This document shows, in pieces, positions 50,698-58,886 of a DNA stretch of 64,000 bases (the first letter of the stretch is position 1; every line of letters starts with the position of its first letter). The stretch is from RGIG8306 sp964426655. GTDB lineage: Bacteria; Bacillota; Clostridia; Lachnospirales; Lachnospiraceae. Position numbers and translations under genes: made by a program. The DNA lies in the NCBI GenBank assembly GCA_964426655.1, contig CAYRQT010000008.1, forward strand, positions 1 to 64,000, written 5' to 3'. The notes beneath the pieces were generated by a model, which worked only from the letters and a program-made list of their open reading frames with translations, did not search any database and was not told where the DNA came from.

Positions 50698-51975
50698 ATG
50701 AAAAAAATTCTGCTGCACACACCGGATGGTGTGAAGGATATTTATGGAATAGACTGTGTAAAACGTCAAAATATTGAAAAAGCCGTACATCAGGAAATGT
50801 ATCGGTTTGGATATAGGGACATTCAGACCCCCACCTTTGAATTTTTTGACATTTTCAGAGAGGAAAGAGGCAGTGTCTCTTCCAGGGATATGTTCAAATT
50901 CTTTGACAAAGAAGGTAACACCCTTGTGCTTCGGCCGGATATTACGCCTTCTATTGCCCGGTGTGTGGCAAAATACTATGGAGAAGAAGATATGCCTCTG
51001 CGATTTTGTTATAGCGGAAATACCTTTTACAATACCGTGAATTATCAGGGTAAGCTTAAAGAGGTTACCCAGCTGGGGGCAGAATTAATTGGAGATGACA
51101 CCATTGGTGCAGACGCTGAAATGATTGCCTGTGTGGTTGCCTGCCTGCAAGGGGCCGGGCTGACCACTTTTCAGATTGAGGTGGGGCATGTGGGGTATTT
51201 TTATGGGCTGATGGAAGAGGCGGCGCTGGACGAAGAAGACATTCAGGCCGTCAGAACTTTCATCGAAAATAAAAATTACTTTGGCCTGGAGGAGTTTTTG
51301 TGTGGCAGGGATATACCGGTTGAAATTCAGGAAGCTATTCTGCAGATTTCTGAAATGTTCGGAAGTATGGAGCAGGTGGCCCGTCATAAAGCCCGGATTC
51401 GAAACGGCCGGGCTTTAGAGGCCATTGCCCATCTGGAGGCTTTAAACCAGGTGTTGGAGGCTTATGGCGTAGATAGCTTTGTTTCTTATGATCTGGCCAT
51501 GATTGGCAGGTATCGATATTATTCAGGAATTGTATTTCAGGCATTTACTTATGGGACAGGGGAAGACATTGCCGCCGGTGGCAGATATGACAGTCTGTTG
51601 GCTCAATTTGGGAAATCTGCCCCAAGCGTGGGGTTTGCCATAACACTGGATCCCCTGATTCTGGCACTGGAGCGACAAAATGGGCCCATCCCGGCTGATC
51701 TGACCGGTACCATTCTGCTTTACGAGATACCTCAAATAGATACTGCCATTGGCCTGGCAACGGTTCTGCGGGGACAGGGAGAAATTATCCGCCTGATGCA
51801 GCGAAATCCGGAAACGGATTTGAACCATTATATGGAGTTTGGACGCAGGGACGGCATCGGTGGGATTTTGTACATAGGATCGGAAGGCAGGGAGGTGCAA
51901 GTCATTCCACTGGATGGCAGTCCTTTTGGGACGGTTTCCATAGAGGCATTATCAGGGAAAGAGGAGCAGGAATGA
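50698..51975 (+). CDS. hisZ: ATP phosphoribosyltransferase regulatory subunit HisZ
   Basis: This encodes a 425-residue histidyl-tRNA synthetase paralogue required by short-form HisG. HTPDGVKDIYG, RDIQTPTFEFFDIF and VLRPDITPSIAR correspond to class II synthetase motifs. The C-terminal part (AAGGRYDSLLAQFGKSAPSVGFAI) fits HisZ, without the anticodon-binding domain. GAGGTG precedes the ATG at 50698. It heads the operon and overlaps hisG by 4 bases. Confidence 0.93.
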   Translation: MKKILLHTPDGVKDIYGIDCVKRQNIEKAVHQEMYRFGYRDIQTPTFEFFDIFREERGSVSSRDMFKFFDKEGNTLVLRPDITPSIARCVAKYYGEEDMPLRFCYSGNTFYNTVNYQGKLKEVTQLGAELIGDDTIGADAEMIACVVACLQGAGLTTFQIEVGHVGYFYGLMEEAALDEEDIQAVRTFIENKNYFGLEEFLCGRDIPVEIQEAILQISEMFGSMEQVARHKARIRNGRALEAIAHLEALNQVLEAYGVDSFVSYDLAMIGRYRYYSGIVFQAFTYGTGEDIAAGGRYDSLLAQFGKSAPSVGFAITLDPLILALERQNGPIPADLTGTILLYEIPQIDTAIGLATVLRGQGEIIRLMQRNPETDLNHYMEFGRRDGIGGILYIGSEGREVQVIPLDGSPFGTVSIEALSGKEEQE

Positions 51976-52634
51976 GTGAAACAGGATATTTGACCATCGC
52001 ACTGGCGAAAGGGCGCCTGGCCAGAAAAACATTACAGATGCTGGAAGAAATCGGTATTACCTGTGATGAAATGAAAGATGAAAAAACCAGAAAACTGATT
52101 TTTGTTAATGAGGAACAAAAACTCCGGTTCTTTCTGGCAAAGGCTACGGATGTGCCCACTTATGTGGAATATGGAGCAGCAGATATTGGTGTTGTAGGAA
52201 GGGATACCATTTTGGAAGAAGGGCGCCGACTGTATGAGGTGCTGGACCTGGGCTTTGGAAAGTGCCGTATGTGTGTGGCAGGGCCACTGGAGGCTAAAGC
52301 TTCTTTAAATAATCATGCGCAGATTCGTGTAGCCACTAAATATCCTCACATTGCCAAGGATTATTTCTATAATAAAAAACATCAAACAGTTGAAATCATT
52401 AAATTAAACGGATCAGTTGAACTGGCCCCCATTGTGGGACTTTCCGAGGTAATCGTGGATATTGTAGAAACTGGTTCCACGCTCAGGGAGAATGGCCTGG
52501 AAGTTTTAGAGGAAATTTGTCCTCTCTCTGCCAGAATGGTGGTAAACAGGGTCAGCATGAAAATGGAGAGTGAAAGGATCAATGCACTTATCAGCCAATT
52601 GCGGAAACTGACGGCAGAAATAAAAGAAGGGTAG
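51972..52634 (+). CDS. hisG: ATP phosphoribosyltransferase, short form
   Basis: This encodes the 220-residue short HisG, the first step of histidine synthesis, joining ATP and PRPP. It lacks the C-terminal regulatory domain of long HisG and therefore needs HisZ for activity and feedback. ALAKGRLARKTLQML, GAADIGVVGRDTILEEG and the PRPP-binding EVIVDIVETGSTLRENGL are typical. It overlaps hisZ (ATGA). hisD starts 9 bases after the stop. Confidence 0.95.
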   Translation: MSETGYLTIALAKGRLARKTLQMLEEIGITCDEMKDEKTRKLIFVNEEQKLRFFLAKATDVPTYVEYGAADIGVVGRDTILEEGRRLYEVLDLGFGKCRMCVAGPLEAKASLNNHAQIRVATKYPHIAKDYFYNKKHQTVEIIKLNGSVELAPIVGLSEVIVDIVETGSTLRENGLEVLEEICPLSARMVVNRVSMKMESERINALISQLRKLTAEIKEG

Positions 52635-52643
52635 GTGAAGAAT

Positions 52644-53939
52644 ATGAGAATCAAGGTGTGCGATGAAAACACAAAAAAAGATGTGTTAAGTGAACTCTTA
52701 AAAAGGGATCCCAATCAATATGCTACTTATGGCGATGTAGTGGAAAAAGTGGTACAGGAAGTGCGTAGCCGGAAAGATGAGGCACTTTTGGCCTATACTG
52801 CTCAATTTGACCATGTGGAGCTGACTGCTGATCAGATGAAAATTACGGAAGAAGAAATTCAGGAAGCGATTAAAGCCTGTGATCCTTCGCTTTTGGAAGT
52901 CATTCAAAAATCCATGGCCAATATTCGCAGTTTTCATGAAAAACAAAAACGAAACAGCTGGTTTGATGCGCAGCCGGCAGGTACTCTTCTGGGGCAAAAA
53001 ATTTCTCCGTTGGAAAGTGTGGGGGTTTATGTGCCCGGAGGAAAAGCGGCCTACCCTTCTTCTGTATTGATGAATATTATTCCTGCCAAAGTGGCGGGCG
53101 TAGAGCGCATTGTGATGGTTACACCGCCCGGCCGGGACGGAAAAGTTAATCCGGCAACGCTTGCAGCGGCTTATCTGGCAGGGGCAACAGAAATGTATAA
53201 GGTGGGCGGAGCCCAGGCTATCGCTGCACTTGCTTTTGGAACAGAGAGCATTGCACGAGTTCATAAAATTGTGGGCCCAGGCAACATTTATGTGGCATTG
53301 GCAAAAAAAGCGGTATATGGACATGTCAGCATTGACAGCATTGCCGGCCCGAGCGAGATTCTGGTACTGGCGGATGAAACTGCCAATCCCAGATATGTGG
53401 CTGCAGATCTCCTTTCCCAGGCAGAGCATGATGAACTGGCTTCCGCAATCCTGGTAACCACCAGTATGGAACTTGCTCATCAGGTGGCGCAGGAAATTGA
53501 CGGTTTTCTTCCGCAGCTTTCCAGACGGGAAATTCTGGAAAAATCTCTGGAAAATTACGGCTATATTCTTGTTGCGCAAAACATGGAGGAAGCCATTGCA
53601 CTGACCAATGCCATAGCTTCGGAACATCTGGAAATTGTGACAAAAGACCCATTCCTGGTGATGACCAAAATCAAAAATGCAGGAGCCATTTTCCTTGGAG
53701 AATATAGCAGCGAACCATTGGGAGATTATTTTGCCGGTCCTAATCATGTCCTTCCCACAAATGGAACGGCTAAGTTCTTTTCTCCACTGGGCGTAGATGA
53801 TTTTATAAAAAAATCCAGCATAATCTATTATAGCCAGGAAGCTCTAAGAGAGGCATATCCGGATATTGTTCGTTTTGCTGAGGCAGAACATTTAACGGCT
53901 CATGCGAATTCCATAAAGGTTCGATTTGAAGACAAATAA
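52644..53939 (+). CDS. hisD: Histidinol dehydrogenase
   Basis: This encodes a 431-residue zinc enzyme that oxidises histidinol to histidine in two NAD-dependent steps. VYVPGGKAAYPSSVLMN, VGGAQAIAALAFGTESI, GPGNIYVALAKK, IDSIAGPSEILVLAD and LSQAEHDE (zinc ligands) are the family signatures. The ATG at 52644 has AGGTGA upstream. It is the last step of the pathway but third gene in the operon. Confidence 0.96.
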   Translation: MRIKVCDENTKKDVLSELLKRDPNQYATYGDVVEKVVQEVRSRKDEALLAYTAQFDHVELTADQMKITEEEIQEAIKACDPSLLEVIQKSMANIRSFHEKQKRNSWFDAQPAGTLLGQKISPLESVGVYVPGGKAAYPSSVLMNIIPAKVAGVERIVMVTPPGRDGKVNPATLAAAYLAGATEMYKVGGAQAIAALAFGTESIARVHKIVGPGNIYVALAKKAVYGHVSIDSIAGPSEILVLADETANPRYVAADLLSQAEHDELASAILVTTSMELAHQVAQEIDGFLPQLSRREILEKSLENYGYILVAQNMEEAIALTNAIASEHLEIVTKDPFLVMTKIKNAGAIFLGEYSSEPLGDYFAGPNHVLPTNGTAKFFSPLGVDDFIKKSSIIYYSQEALREAYPDIVRFAEAEHLTAHANSIKVRFEDK

Positions 53940-53959
53940 AATCAAAGGGAGGTCCACAG

Positions 53960-54547
53960 ATGGAGCGGTATGCAGAAATATCCAGAAAGACAAAAGAGAC
54001 CACAATTGAAATGACCCTGGCCATCGATGGCATGGGTAAAGGGGACATTGATACAGGTATCGGTTTTTTTGACCATATGTTAAATAGTTTTGCAAGGCAT
54101 GGCCTGTTTGATCTGACAGTGCATACCGATGGGGATTTATATGTGGATTGTCATCACACTGTGGAGGATACCGGCATTGTGCTGGGGCAGGCTATTAGGG
54201 AAGCTGTTGGAGAAAAACAATCTATGAAGCGATATGGATATGCCATTCTGCCTATGGATGAGACGCTGATCCTTTGCAGCCTGGATTTGTCCGGCCGGCC
54301 TTTTTTTGCCTTTGATGCACAATTCAGCACGGACCGCATTGGAGAGTTTGACACAGAGATGGTAAAGGAATTTTTCTATGCTGTCAGCTATAGTGCCGGT
54401 ATGAATCTTCACATTCGGCAGCTTGCCGGAACAAACAGCCATCACATATGTGAGGGTATTTTCAAAGCTTTTGCTAAAGCTTTGGATGAAGCTACAAAGC
54501 TGGATCCACGTATTATTGACGTGTTATCCACAAAAGGTTCATTATAA
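53960..54547 (+). CDS. hisB: Imidazoleglycerol-phosphate dehydratase
   Basis: This encodes a 195-residue single-function HisB (no phosphatase domain). The metal-binding motifs are FFDHMLNSFARHG, DCHHTVEDTGIVLGQ and SHHICEGIFKAFAKAL. GGGAGG precedes the ATG. In many Clostridia hisH lies next; here hisA follows after 11 bases, so hisH is absent from this position. Confidence 0.95.
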   Translation: MERYAEISRKTKETTIEMTLAIDGMGKGDIDTGIGFFDHMLNSFARHGLFDLTVHTDGDLYVDCHHTVEDTGIVLGQAIREAVGEKQSMKRYGYAILPMDETLILCSLDLSGRPFFAFDAQFSTDRIGEFDTEMVKEFFYAVSYSAGMNLHIRQLAGTNSHHICEGIFKAFAKALDEATKLDPRIIDVLSTKGSL

Positions 54548-54558
54548 GGAGAACAGGC

Positions 54559-55290
54559 ATGCAATTATATCCCGCAATTGACATAAAACAAGGCAAATGT
54601 GTTCGGCTGACGCAGGGAAGATTTCAAGATGTTAAGATATATAGTGAAGACCCGGTGGAAATGGCTCTGGCCTGGGAAAATGCCGGTGCAAGCTTTATCC
54701 ATCTGGTAGATTTGGATGGTGCTTTAAAAGGCAGGGGCGTAAACCGGGAGGTCATTTCCCGTATTGCTGCAGCTGTTCATATTCCTGTCCAGCTAGGAGG
54801 CGGTATACGTACGCAGGAAGATATGCAGGAAATCTTTGCTTTGGGTGTTTCCAGAGGGATCATTGGGACAAAAGCGGTGGAAAGTCCTGCATTTATTCAG
54901 AAAATGTTGGCCTTGTATGGACCGGAACGGCTGGTCATCGGCGTTGATGCCAGTGATGGGTTTGTGGCAGTGAATGGATGGGAAGAGGTAAGTTGCATTT
55001 CCGCCACGGAGCTGGTCCGCCAAATGGGGCAAATGGGAATCAGAACCATTGTCTATACAGATATTTCCCGGGATGGTATGCTAAAAGGACCAAATGTAGA
55101 AGGAACAGCTACCCTTGCCAGGGAAACCGGACTGGAAATTATTGCATCCGGAGGGGTATCTTCCATGGAGGACTTGGAGAATCTGTACCGGGCAGGCATC
55201 GATGGGGTAATTATTGGAAAAGCGTTGTATGAAAGCCGACTGGATTTGCATACTGCTATACTACGATATGAGAAAGGACAGACATTATGA
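54559..55290 (+). CDS. hisA: ProFAR isomerase HisA
   Basis: This encodes a 243-residue TIM-barrel isomerase. The start QLYPAIDIKQGKCVRLTQG, the first phosphate loop LGGGIRTQEDM and the second IASGGVSSMEDL are canonical; the catalytic aspartates are D8 and one in YTDISRDGML. AAGGAG precedes the ATG. It overlaps hisIE by 4 bases. Its sequence from DPVEMALAWENAGASF to VIGVDASDG lines up with the N-terminal part of the next gene. Confidence 0.95.
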   Translation: MQLYPAIDIKQGKCVRLTQGRFQDVKIYSEDPVEMALAWENAGASFIHLVDLDGALKGRGVNREVISRIAAAVHIPVQLGGGIRTQEDMQEIFALGVSRGIIGTKAVESPAFIQKMLALYGPERLVIGVDASDGFVAVNGWEEVSCISATELVRQMGQMGIRTIVYTDISRDGMLKGPNVEGTATLARETGLEIIASGGVSSMEDLENLYRAGIDGVIIGKALYESRLDLHTAILRYEKGQTL

Positions 55291-56441
55291 TACAGTGTGT
55301 ACTATGGGGAACGGTCAATGGCAGCCAATTTGCATTGGGGGGCCATGCGGAGACCTTTGATGCACCGGCATTTTTGGAGCAGATTGCACCATACAGAGCC
55401 GATGGCCTGCTCCTTCAGGATATATCAAAGGACGATGAAACCCATGAGATTGCTCTGCATGCATTAAAACAGTTACGCCGGGAACTGGATATGCCGTTGT
55501 ATCTGACAGGCCCTTTTTCAAGATTGGAAGATATCAAGAAGTATTTGTATACGGGGGCGGCAGAAGTTTGTTTTCCTCAAAAAACATTATCCGGGAATAT
55601 AGAAGCATTGTTTCAGGAAGGGGTAGGCCGGTTTGGAGAAGACAGGGTAACGGTATGGAATCTGGATGAAAGCAGTTTCTTCAAGGGAGAGACGCTGACA
55701 GGCCTTAAAAATCTGATTCAAAAAAATAGTCGCCTATTTATTTTGCCTGGGCAATCCGATCAGATGGCTTCCATCAAAAAGGCACTGATTCAGGAAGGCT
55801 GTGACATTTCTGATCCGCTGAAGCTTTTTCCCTGGGAGAAATTGAAAAAGGATCCTCAGGGGCTGGTGACAGTTGTGGTGCAGGATGTAAAAACAGAGGC
55901 TGTGCTTATGGTGGCTTACATGAACCAGGAGGCTTATGAAAAAACATGTGAAACAGGCATGATGACTTATTTTAGCCGCAGTAGGAACTCTCTTTGGATC
56001 AAAGGACTCACCAGCGGGCATTACCAATATGTGAAAAGCCTTACAGCAGATTGTGATGGAGATACGTTATTGGCCAGGGTGCATCAGGTGGGCAACGCCT
56101 GCCATACGGGGGCATATTCCTGCTTTTTTCAGGAAATTATACATCATCCGGTGACCAATAAGCCTGCACATCAGATTTTACAGGATACTATGGCTGTCAT
56201 TCTGGATAGGAAAGCTCATCCCAAGGAAGGGGCTTATACAAATTATCTGTTTGATAAAGGCATTGATAAAATTCTGAAAAAAGTGGGAGAAGAGGCGACA
56301 GAAATTGTCATTGCTGCAAAAAATCCGGAGCCAGAAGAAATAAAATATGAAATTGCTGATTTTCTGTATCATGTCATGGTCCTAATGGCCCAGACCGGTG
56401 TGTCATGGGAAGATGTCCTGGAAGAGCTGGCCAATCGTTAA
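55287..56441 (+). CDS. hisIE: HisIE with N-terminal HisA-like half-barrel
   Basis: This encodes a 384-residue protein. Residues 190-285 are phosphoribosyl-AMP cyclohydrolase (HisI: VAYMNQEAYEKT, FSRSRNSLWIKGLTSGH, DCDGDT, VGNACHTG) and 295-384 are phosphoribosyl-ATP pyrophosphatase (HisE: KVGEEATEIVIAAKN, ADFLYHVMVL). Together they catalyse steps 2 and 3. Residues 1-175 resemble half a HisA/HisF barrel that has lost its phosphate loop and catalytic Asp (TGPFSRLEDIKKYL against GGGIRTQEDMQEIF in HisA). The normal HisIE is about 200-230 residues. It overlaps hisA (ATGA), so transcription and translation are coupled. Confidence 0.9.
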   Translation: MIQCVLWGTVNGSQFALGGHAETFDAPAFLEQIAPYRADGLLLQDISKDDETHEIALHALKQLRRELDMPLYLTGPFSRLEDIKKYLYTGAAEVCFPQKTLSGNIEALFQEGVGRFGEDRVTVWNLDESSFFKGETLTGLKNLIQKNSRLFILPGQSDQMASIKKALIQEGCDISDPLKLFPWEKLKKDPQGLVTVVVQDVKTEAVLMVAYMNQEAYEKTCETGMMTYFSRSRNSLWIKGLTSGHYQYVKSLTADCDGDTLLARVHQVGNACHTGAYSCFFQEIIHHPVTNKPAHQILQDTMAVILDRKAHPKEGAYTNYLFDKGIDKILKKVGEEATEIVIAAKNPEPEEIKYEIADFLYHVMVLMAQTGVSWEDVLEELANR

Positions 56442-56472
56442 AACCAGTAATCGAAAAAAAGGAGAAGGAACC

Positions 56473-57711
56473 ATGGCCAGTAAACAATTCATAACAGAAA
56501 TGGAGGCACATATCGGGATGTTCTTCTGGGAAGACGGACATGTTGTGGACATGCGTTTTTTCCCAAAGGAAGAAGCGGAAAACGGCCGAAGACTGGGAAA
56601 TATATATGTTGGAAAAATCAGTTCCCTTATGCCTGAAATGAATGGTGCATTTGTAGAGATCGAGAACAGGGAAATATGTTATCTTCCACTGCATGAGGTC
56701 CCTCTGCCTTTACGGATTAAGGGTAAAGAAGGGGAACCATGGAGAGTCGGGGATGAGGTCCTGGTTCAGCTTGCACGGGAAAAGATGAAGCAAAAACCGG
56801 CCATGGTCACCGGAAAACTCACGCTAAATGGAAGATATCTGGTTCTGGTCCGGGGGATGAAGGGACTTCATATATCAGAAAAGATTCGAGATGATGAGTG
56901 GCGTATGGCCATGCATAAAAAAGTGGATATTTTTGAAAATCAGACTGCAGGGATCATTTTGAGAACCAATGCCCATCAGGCGACCTGGGAGCAAATATAT
57001 GGGGAATGGATAATACTGGAAAAGCTTTACCAGGAGATTTTGGAAACGGCTCCTTATCGAACCTGTTTCTCCAAACTCTATGAAGCACCGGTTCCTTATC
57101 TGCCTGTTCTGCGGGATGCAGTTTCGGATCAGGAGACGGGCATGTTTCCTGAAGTCTGGACTGACATTCCGGAGGTTTATGAACGTTGCATTCGCTGGCT
57201 GGAGCCTTATGAACAGGCCGGAAGAGTGCATCTGTATGATGATTCTTCCTACTCCATGGACAAGTTATATGGCTTGAAGCAGGAAATCCGAGATGCGCTG
57301 GCAGAGAAAGTATGGCTGAAATCAGGAGCGTATCTGCTTATTCAGATGACGGAAGCCTTGGTGGCCATTGATGTAAACAGCGGAAAAGCCAGTGGAGGAA
57401 AACGTGAGCAGGAGGCTCATTTCCTTCGCATTAATCTGGAAGCGGCTAAAATGATTGCAAAACAGATCCGTCTTAGAAATCTGTCCGGCATCATACTTGT
57501 GGATTTTATTAATATGAAGGCAGAAGGGGACCGGGAACAGGTGCTGTCTGCTCTGAAAAAATATACCCGGGAAGATCCTGTAAAATGCCAGGTGTTTGGC
57601 TATACCCAGCTGCAGTTGGTTGAAATGACCAGAAAAAAAATATATCCTTCACTTAGCGAGCAGCTCAAAAAAGAAATGGAAAAGAAAAAAACAAACCAAT
57701 TGACACACTAG
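56473..57711 (+). CDS. rng: Ribonuclease G/E, short form
   Basis: This encodes a 412-residue RNase E/G-family endoribonuclease with roles in rRNA and mRNA processing. RLGNIYVGKISSLMPEMNGAFVEI is the S1 domain start, and the catalytic acidic residues are in VAIDVNSGKASGG and GIILVDFINMK. The protein ends soon after LQLVEMTRKKIYPSLSEQL, so the zinc-link CPxC motif of full RNase G is absent. The ATG at 56473 with AAAGGAG is chosen over the longer frame. rng is 31 bases after hisIE and its last codons contain the rplU promoter. Linkage of rng with rplU is common in bacteria. Confidence 0.92.
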   Translation: MASKQFITEMEAHIGMFFWEDGHVVDMRFFPKEEAENGRRLGNIYVGKISSLMPEMNGAFVEIENREICYLPLHEVPLPLRIKGKEGEPWRVGDEVLVQLAREKMKQKPAMVTGKLTLNGRYLVLVRGMKGLHISEKIRDDEWRMAMHKKVDIFENQTAGIILRTNAHQATWEQIYGEWIILEKLYQEILETAPYRTCFSKLYEAPVPYLPVLRDAVSDQETGMFPEVWTDIPEVYERCIRWLEPYEQAGRVHLYDDSSYSMDKLYGLKQEIRDALAEKVWLKSGAYLLIQMTEALVAIDVNSGKASGGKREQEAHFLRINLEAAKMIAKQIRLRNLSGIILVDFINMKAEGDREQVLSALKKYTREDPVKCQVFGYTQLQLVEMTRKKIYPSLSEQLKKEMEKKKTNQLTH

Positions 57712-57728
57712 AGGGGACATGTTATACT
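57700..57728 (+). promoter_or_regulatory. rplU operon promoter
   Basis: TTGACA at 57700-57705 (overlapping the rng end) and TATACT at 57723-57728, spacer 17 bases, close to consensus. Confidence 0.88.
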
Positions 57729-57734
57729 ACATCA

Positions 57735-57800
57735 GTATGCCGCTCAATAAGGTTGATGAAGAGGAAGTTATTCCCACCGAAATTGGCGAGTAATGATAAA
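57735..57800 (+). promoter_or_regulatory. Candidate L21 leader RNA
   Basis: The transcript leader between the promoter and the TAGGAGG site of rplU fits the place of the known L21 leader of low-GC Gram-positives. It contains an 18-codon open frame (57737-57793, MPLNKVDEEEVIPTEIGE) starting at the probable transcript start. No strong hairpin is evident by eye. Confidence 0.4.
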
Positions 57801-57813
57801 TAGGAGGTGCCGT

Positions 57814-58122
57814 ATGTATGCAATTATAGCAACCGGCGGAAAGCAGTACAAGGTTTCAGAAGGCGATGTGATTCGCGTTGAGAAACTGGGTGTGGATGCC
57901 GGAGAAACTTACACGTTCGACCAGGTTCTTGCTGTGGGTGGAGACAGTCTGACTGTTGGTAGTCCCGTAGTAGCAGGAGCAACTGTTTCTGCAACAGTTA
58001 TGGGAGATGGTAAGGCCAAAAAGGTTATCGTTTACAAGTATAAAAGAAAAACCGGATATCATAAAAAGAATGGTCACAGACAGCAGTATACAGAAGTAAA
58101 AATCGATAAGATTCAGGCTTAA
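57814..58122 (+). CDS. rplU: Ribosomal protein L21
   Basis: This encodes the 102-residue bL21. MYAIIATGGKQYKVSEGDVIRVEKL is the canonical start, and the C-terminus has KVIVYKYKRKTGYHKKNGHRQQYTEVKI. The ATG at 57814 follows TAGGAGG; the frame extends upstream into the leader but without a better start. It heads the rplU-prp-rpmA operon. Confidence 0.97.
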   Translation: MYAIIATGGKQYKVSEGDVIRVEKLGVDAGETYTFDQVLAVGGDSLTVGSPVVAGATVSATVMGDGKAKKVIVYKYKRKTGYHKKNGHRQQYTEVKIDKIQA

Positions 58123-58136
58123 GACTGGAGCGGACC

Positions 58137-58466
58137 ATGATTCATGTAACGTTCGTCAGACGGGCTGATCGGTCCCTGTCAGGCTTTATGGTAACGGGAC
58201 ATGCAGGCTTTGCCCCCTATGGACAGGATGTACTGTGTGCAGGTGTTTCTGCTTTGGTACTGAATGCCATAAACAGTATTCAGCATCTGACAGATACACA
58301 GGTAGTTGTTGTTTCTGATGAAGAGGCAGGTAGCATTAAATTTAAACTGGTAAATCAACCGAGTGAAGCATCGGCTCTGCTGATGCAGTCTTTACATCTG
58401 GGCCTGCGGGAAATTGCCCGCAATTATGGCAAAGAGTATATAACCATTACATATAAGGAGGTGTAA
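58137..58466 (+). CDS. prp: Ribosomal-processing cysteine protease Prp
   Basis: This encodes a 109-residue cysteine protease that removes the N-terminal extension of L27 in Firmicutes. The catalytic pair is H22 (TGHAGFA) and C34 (GQDVLCAGVSAL), the same numbering as S. aureus Prp. Its substrate is the next gene, rpmA. The AAGGAGGTG before rpmA overlaps the end of prp. Confidence 0.95.
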   Translation: MIHVTFVRRADRSLSGFMVTGHAGFAPYGQDVLCAGVSALVLNAINSIQHLTDTQVVVVSDEEAGSIKFKLVNQPSEASALLMQSLHLGLREIARNYGKEYITITYKEV

Positions 58467-58468
58467 CC

Positions 58469-58756
58469 ATGATGATAATGAACCTTCAGTTTTTTGCACA
58501 TAAAAAGGGAGTTGGTTCTTCCAAGAACGGCAGAGATTCCGAGTCTAAAAGACTTGGCGCAAAAAGAGCGGACGGCCAGTTCGTGAAGGCAGGAAACATT
58601 CTTTACAGACAGCGTGGTACCAAGATTCATCCCGGCACTAATGTAGGCCGCGGCGGTGATGACACTTTGTTTGCCTTGGCAGACGGTGTGGTACGTTTTG
58701 AAAGAAAAGGCAGGGATAAAAAGCAGGTATCCATTTATCCTGTAGCTGCTGAATAA
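58469..58756 (+). CDS. rpmA: Ribosomal protein L27 with cleavable N-terminus
   Basis: This encodes the 95-residue bL27. The N-terminus MMIMNLQFFAHKKGVGSSKN carries the Prp cleavage motif LQFFA; cleavage after FFA would leave HKKGVGSSKNGRD, whose end reaches the peptidyl transferase centre. AKRADGQFVKAGNILYRQRGTKIHPGTNVGRGGDDT is the conserved body. Prp is encoded immediately upstream, 2 bases before. Confidence 0.96.
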   Translation: MMIMNLQFFAHKKGVGSSKNGRDSESKRLGAKRADGQFVKAGNILYRQRGTKIHPGTNVGRGGDDTLFALADGVVRFERKGRDKKQVSIYPVAAE

Positions 58757-58826
58757 TTCTATTTAAAATGCAGGAGCGGTCGAATGAAGGCCGGACTGCT
58801 TTGCTAATAGCATGGTAAAGGAATGG

Positions 58827-58858
58827 ATGGCTTCAAATCTGTGTGGATTTGAAGCCAT
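58827..58858 (+). terminator. Hairpin between rpmA and obg
   Basis: ATGGCTTCAAATC at 58827-58839 pairs perfectly with GATTTGAAGCCAT at 58846-58858 (13 bp, 6-base loop). The tail TTTATATT is weak. It may be a terminator, an attenuator setting ribosomal protein against GTPase output, or a processing site. A weaker stem AGCGGTC/GACTGCT lies just upstream near 58773-58802. Confidence 0.6.
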
Positions 58859-58886
58859 TTATATTAAAACAGGAAAGGACTGTAGC

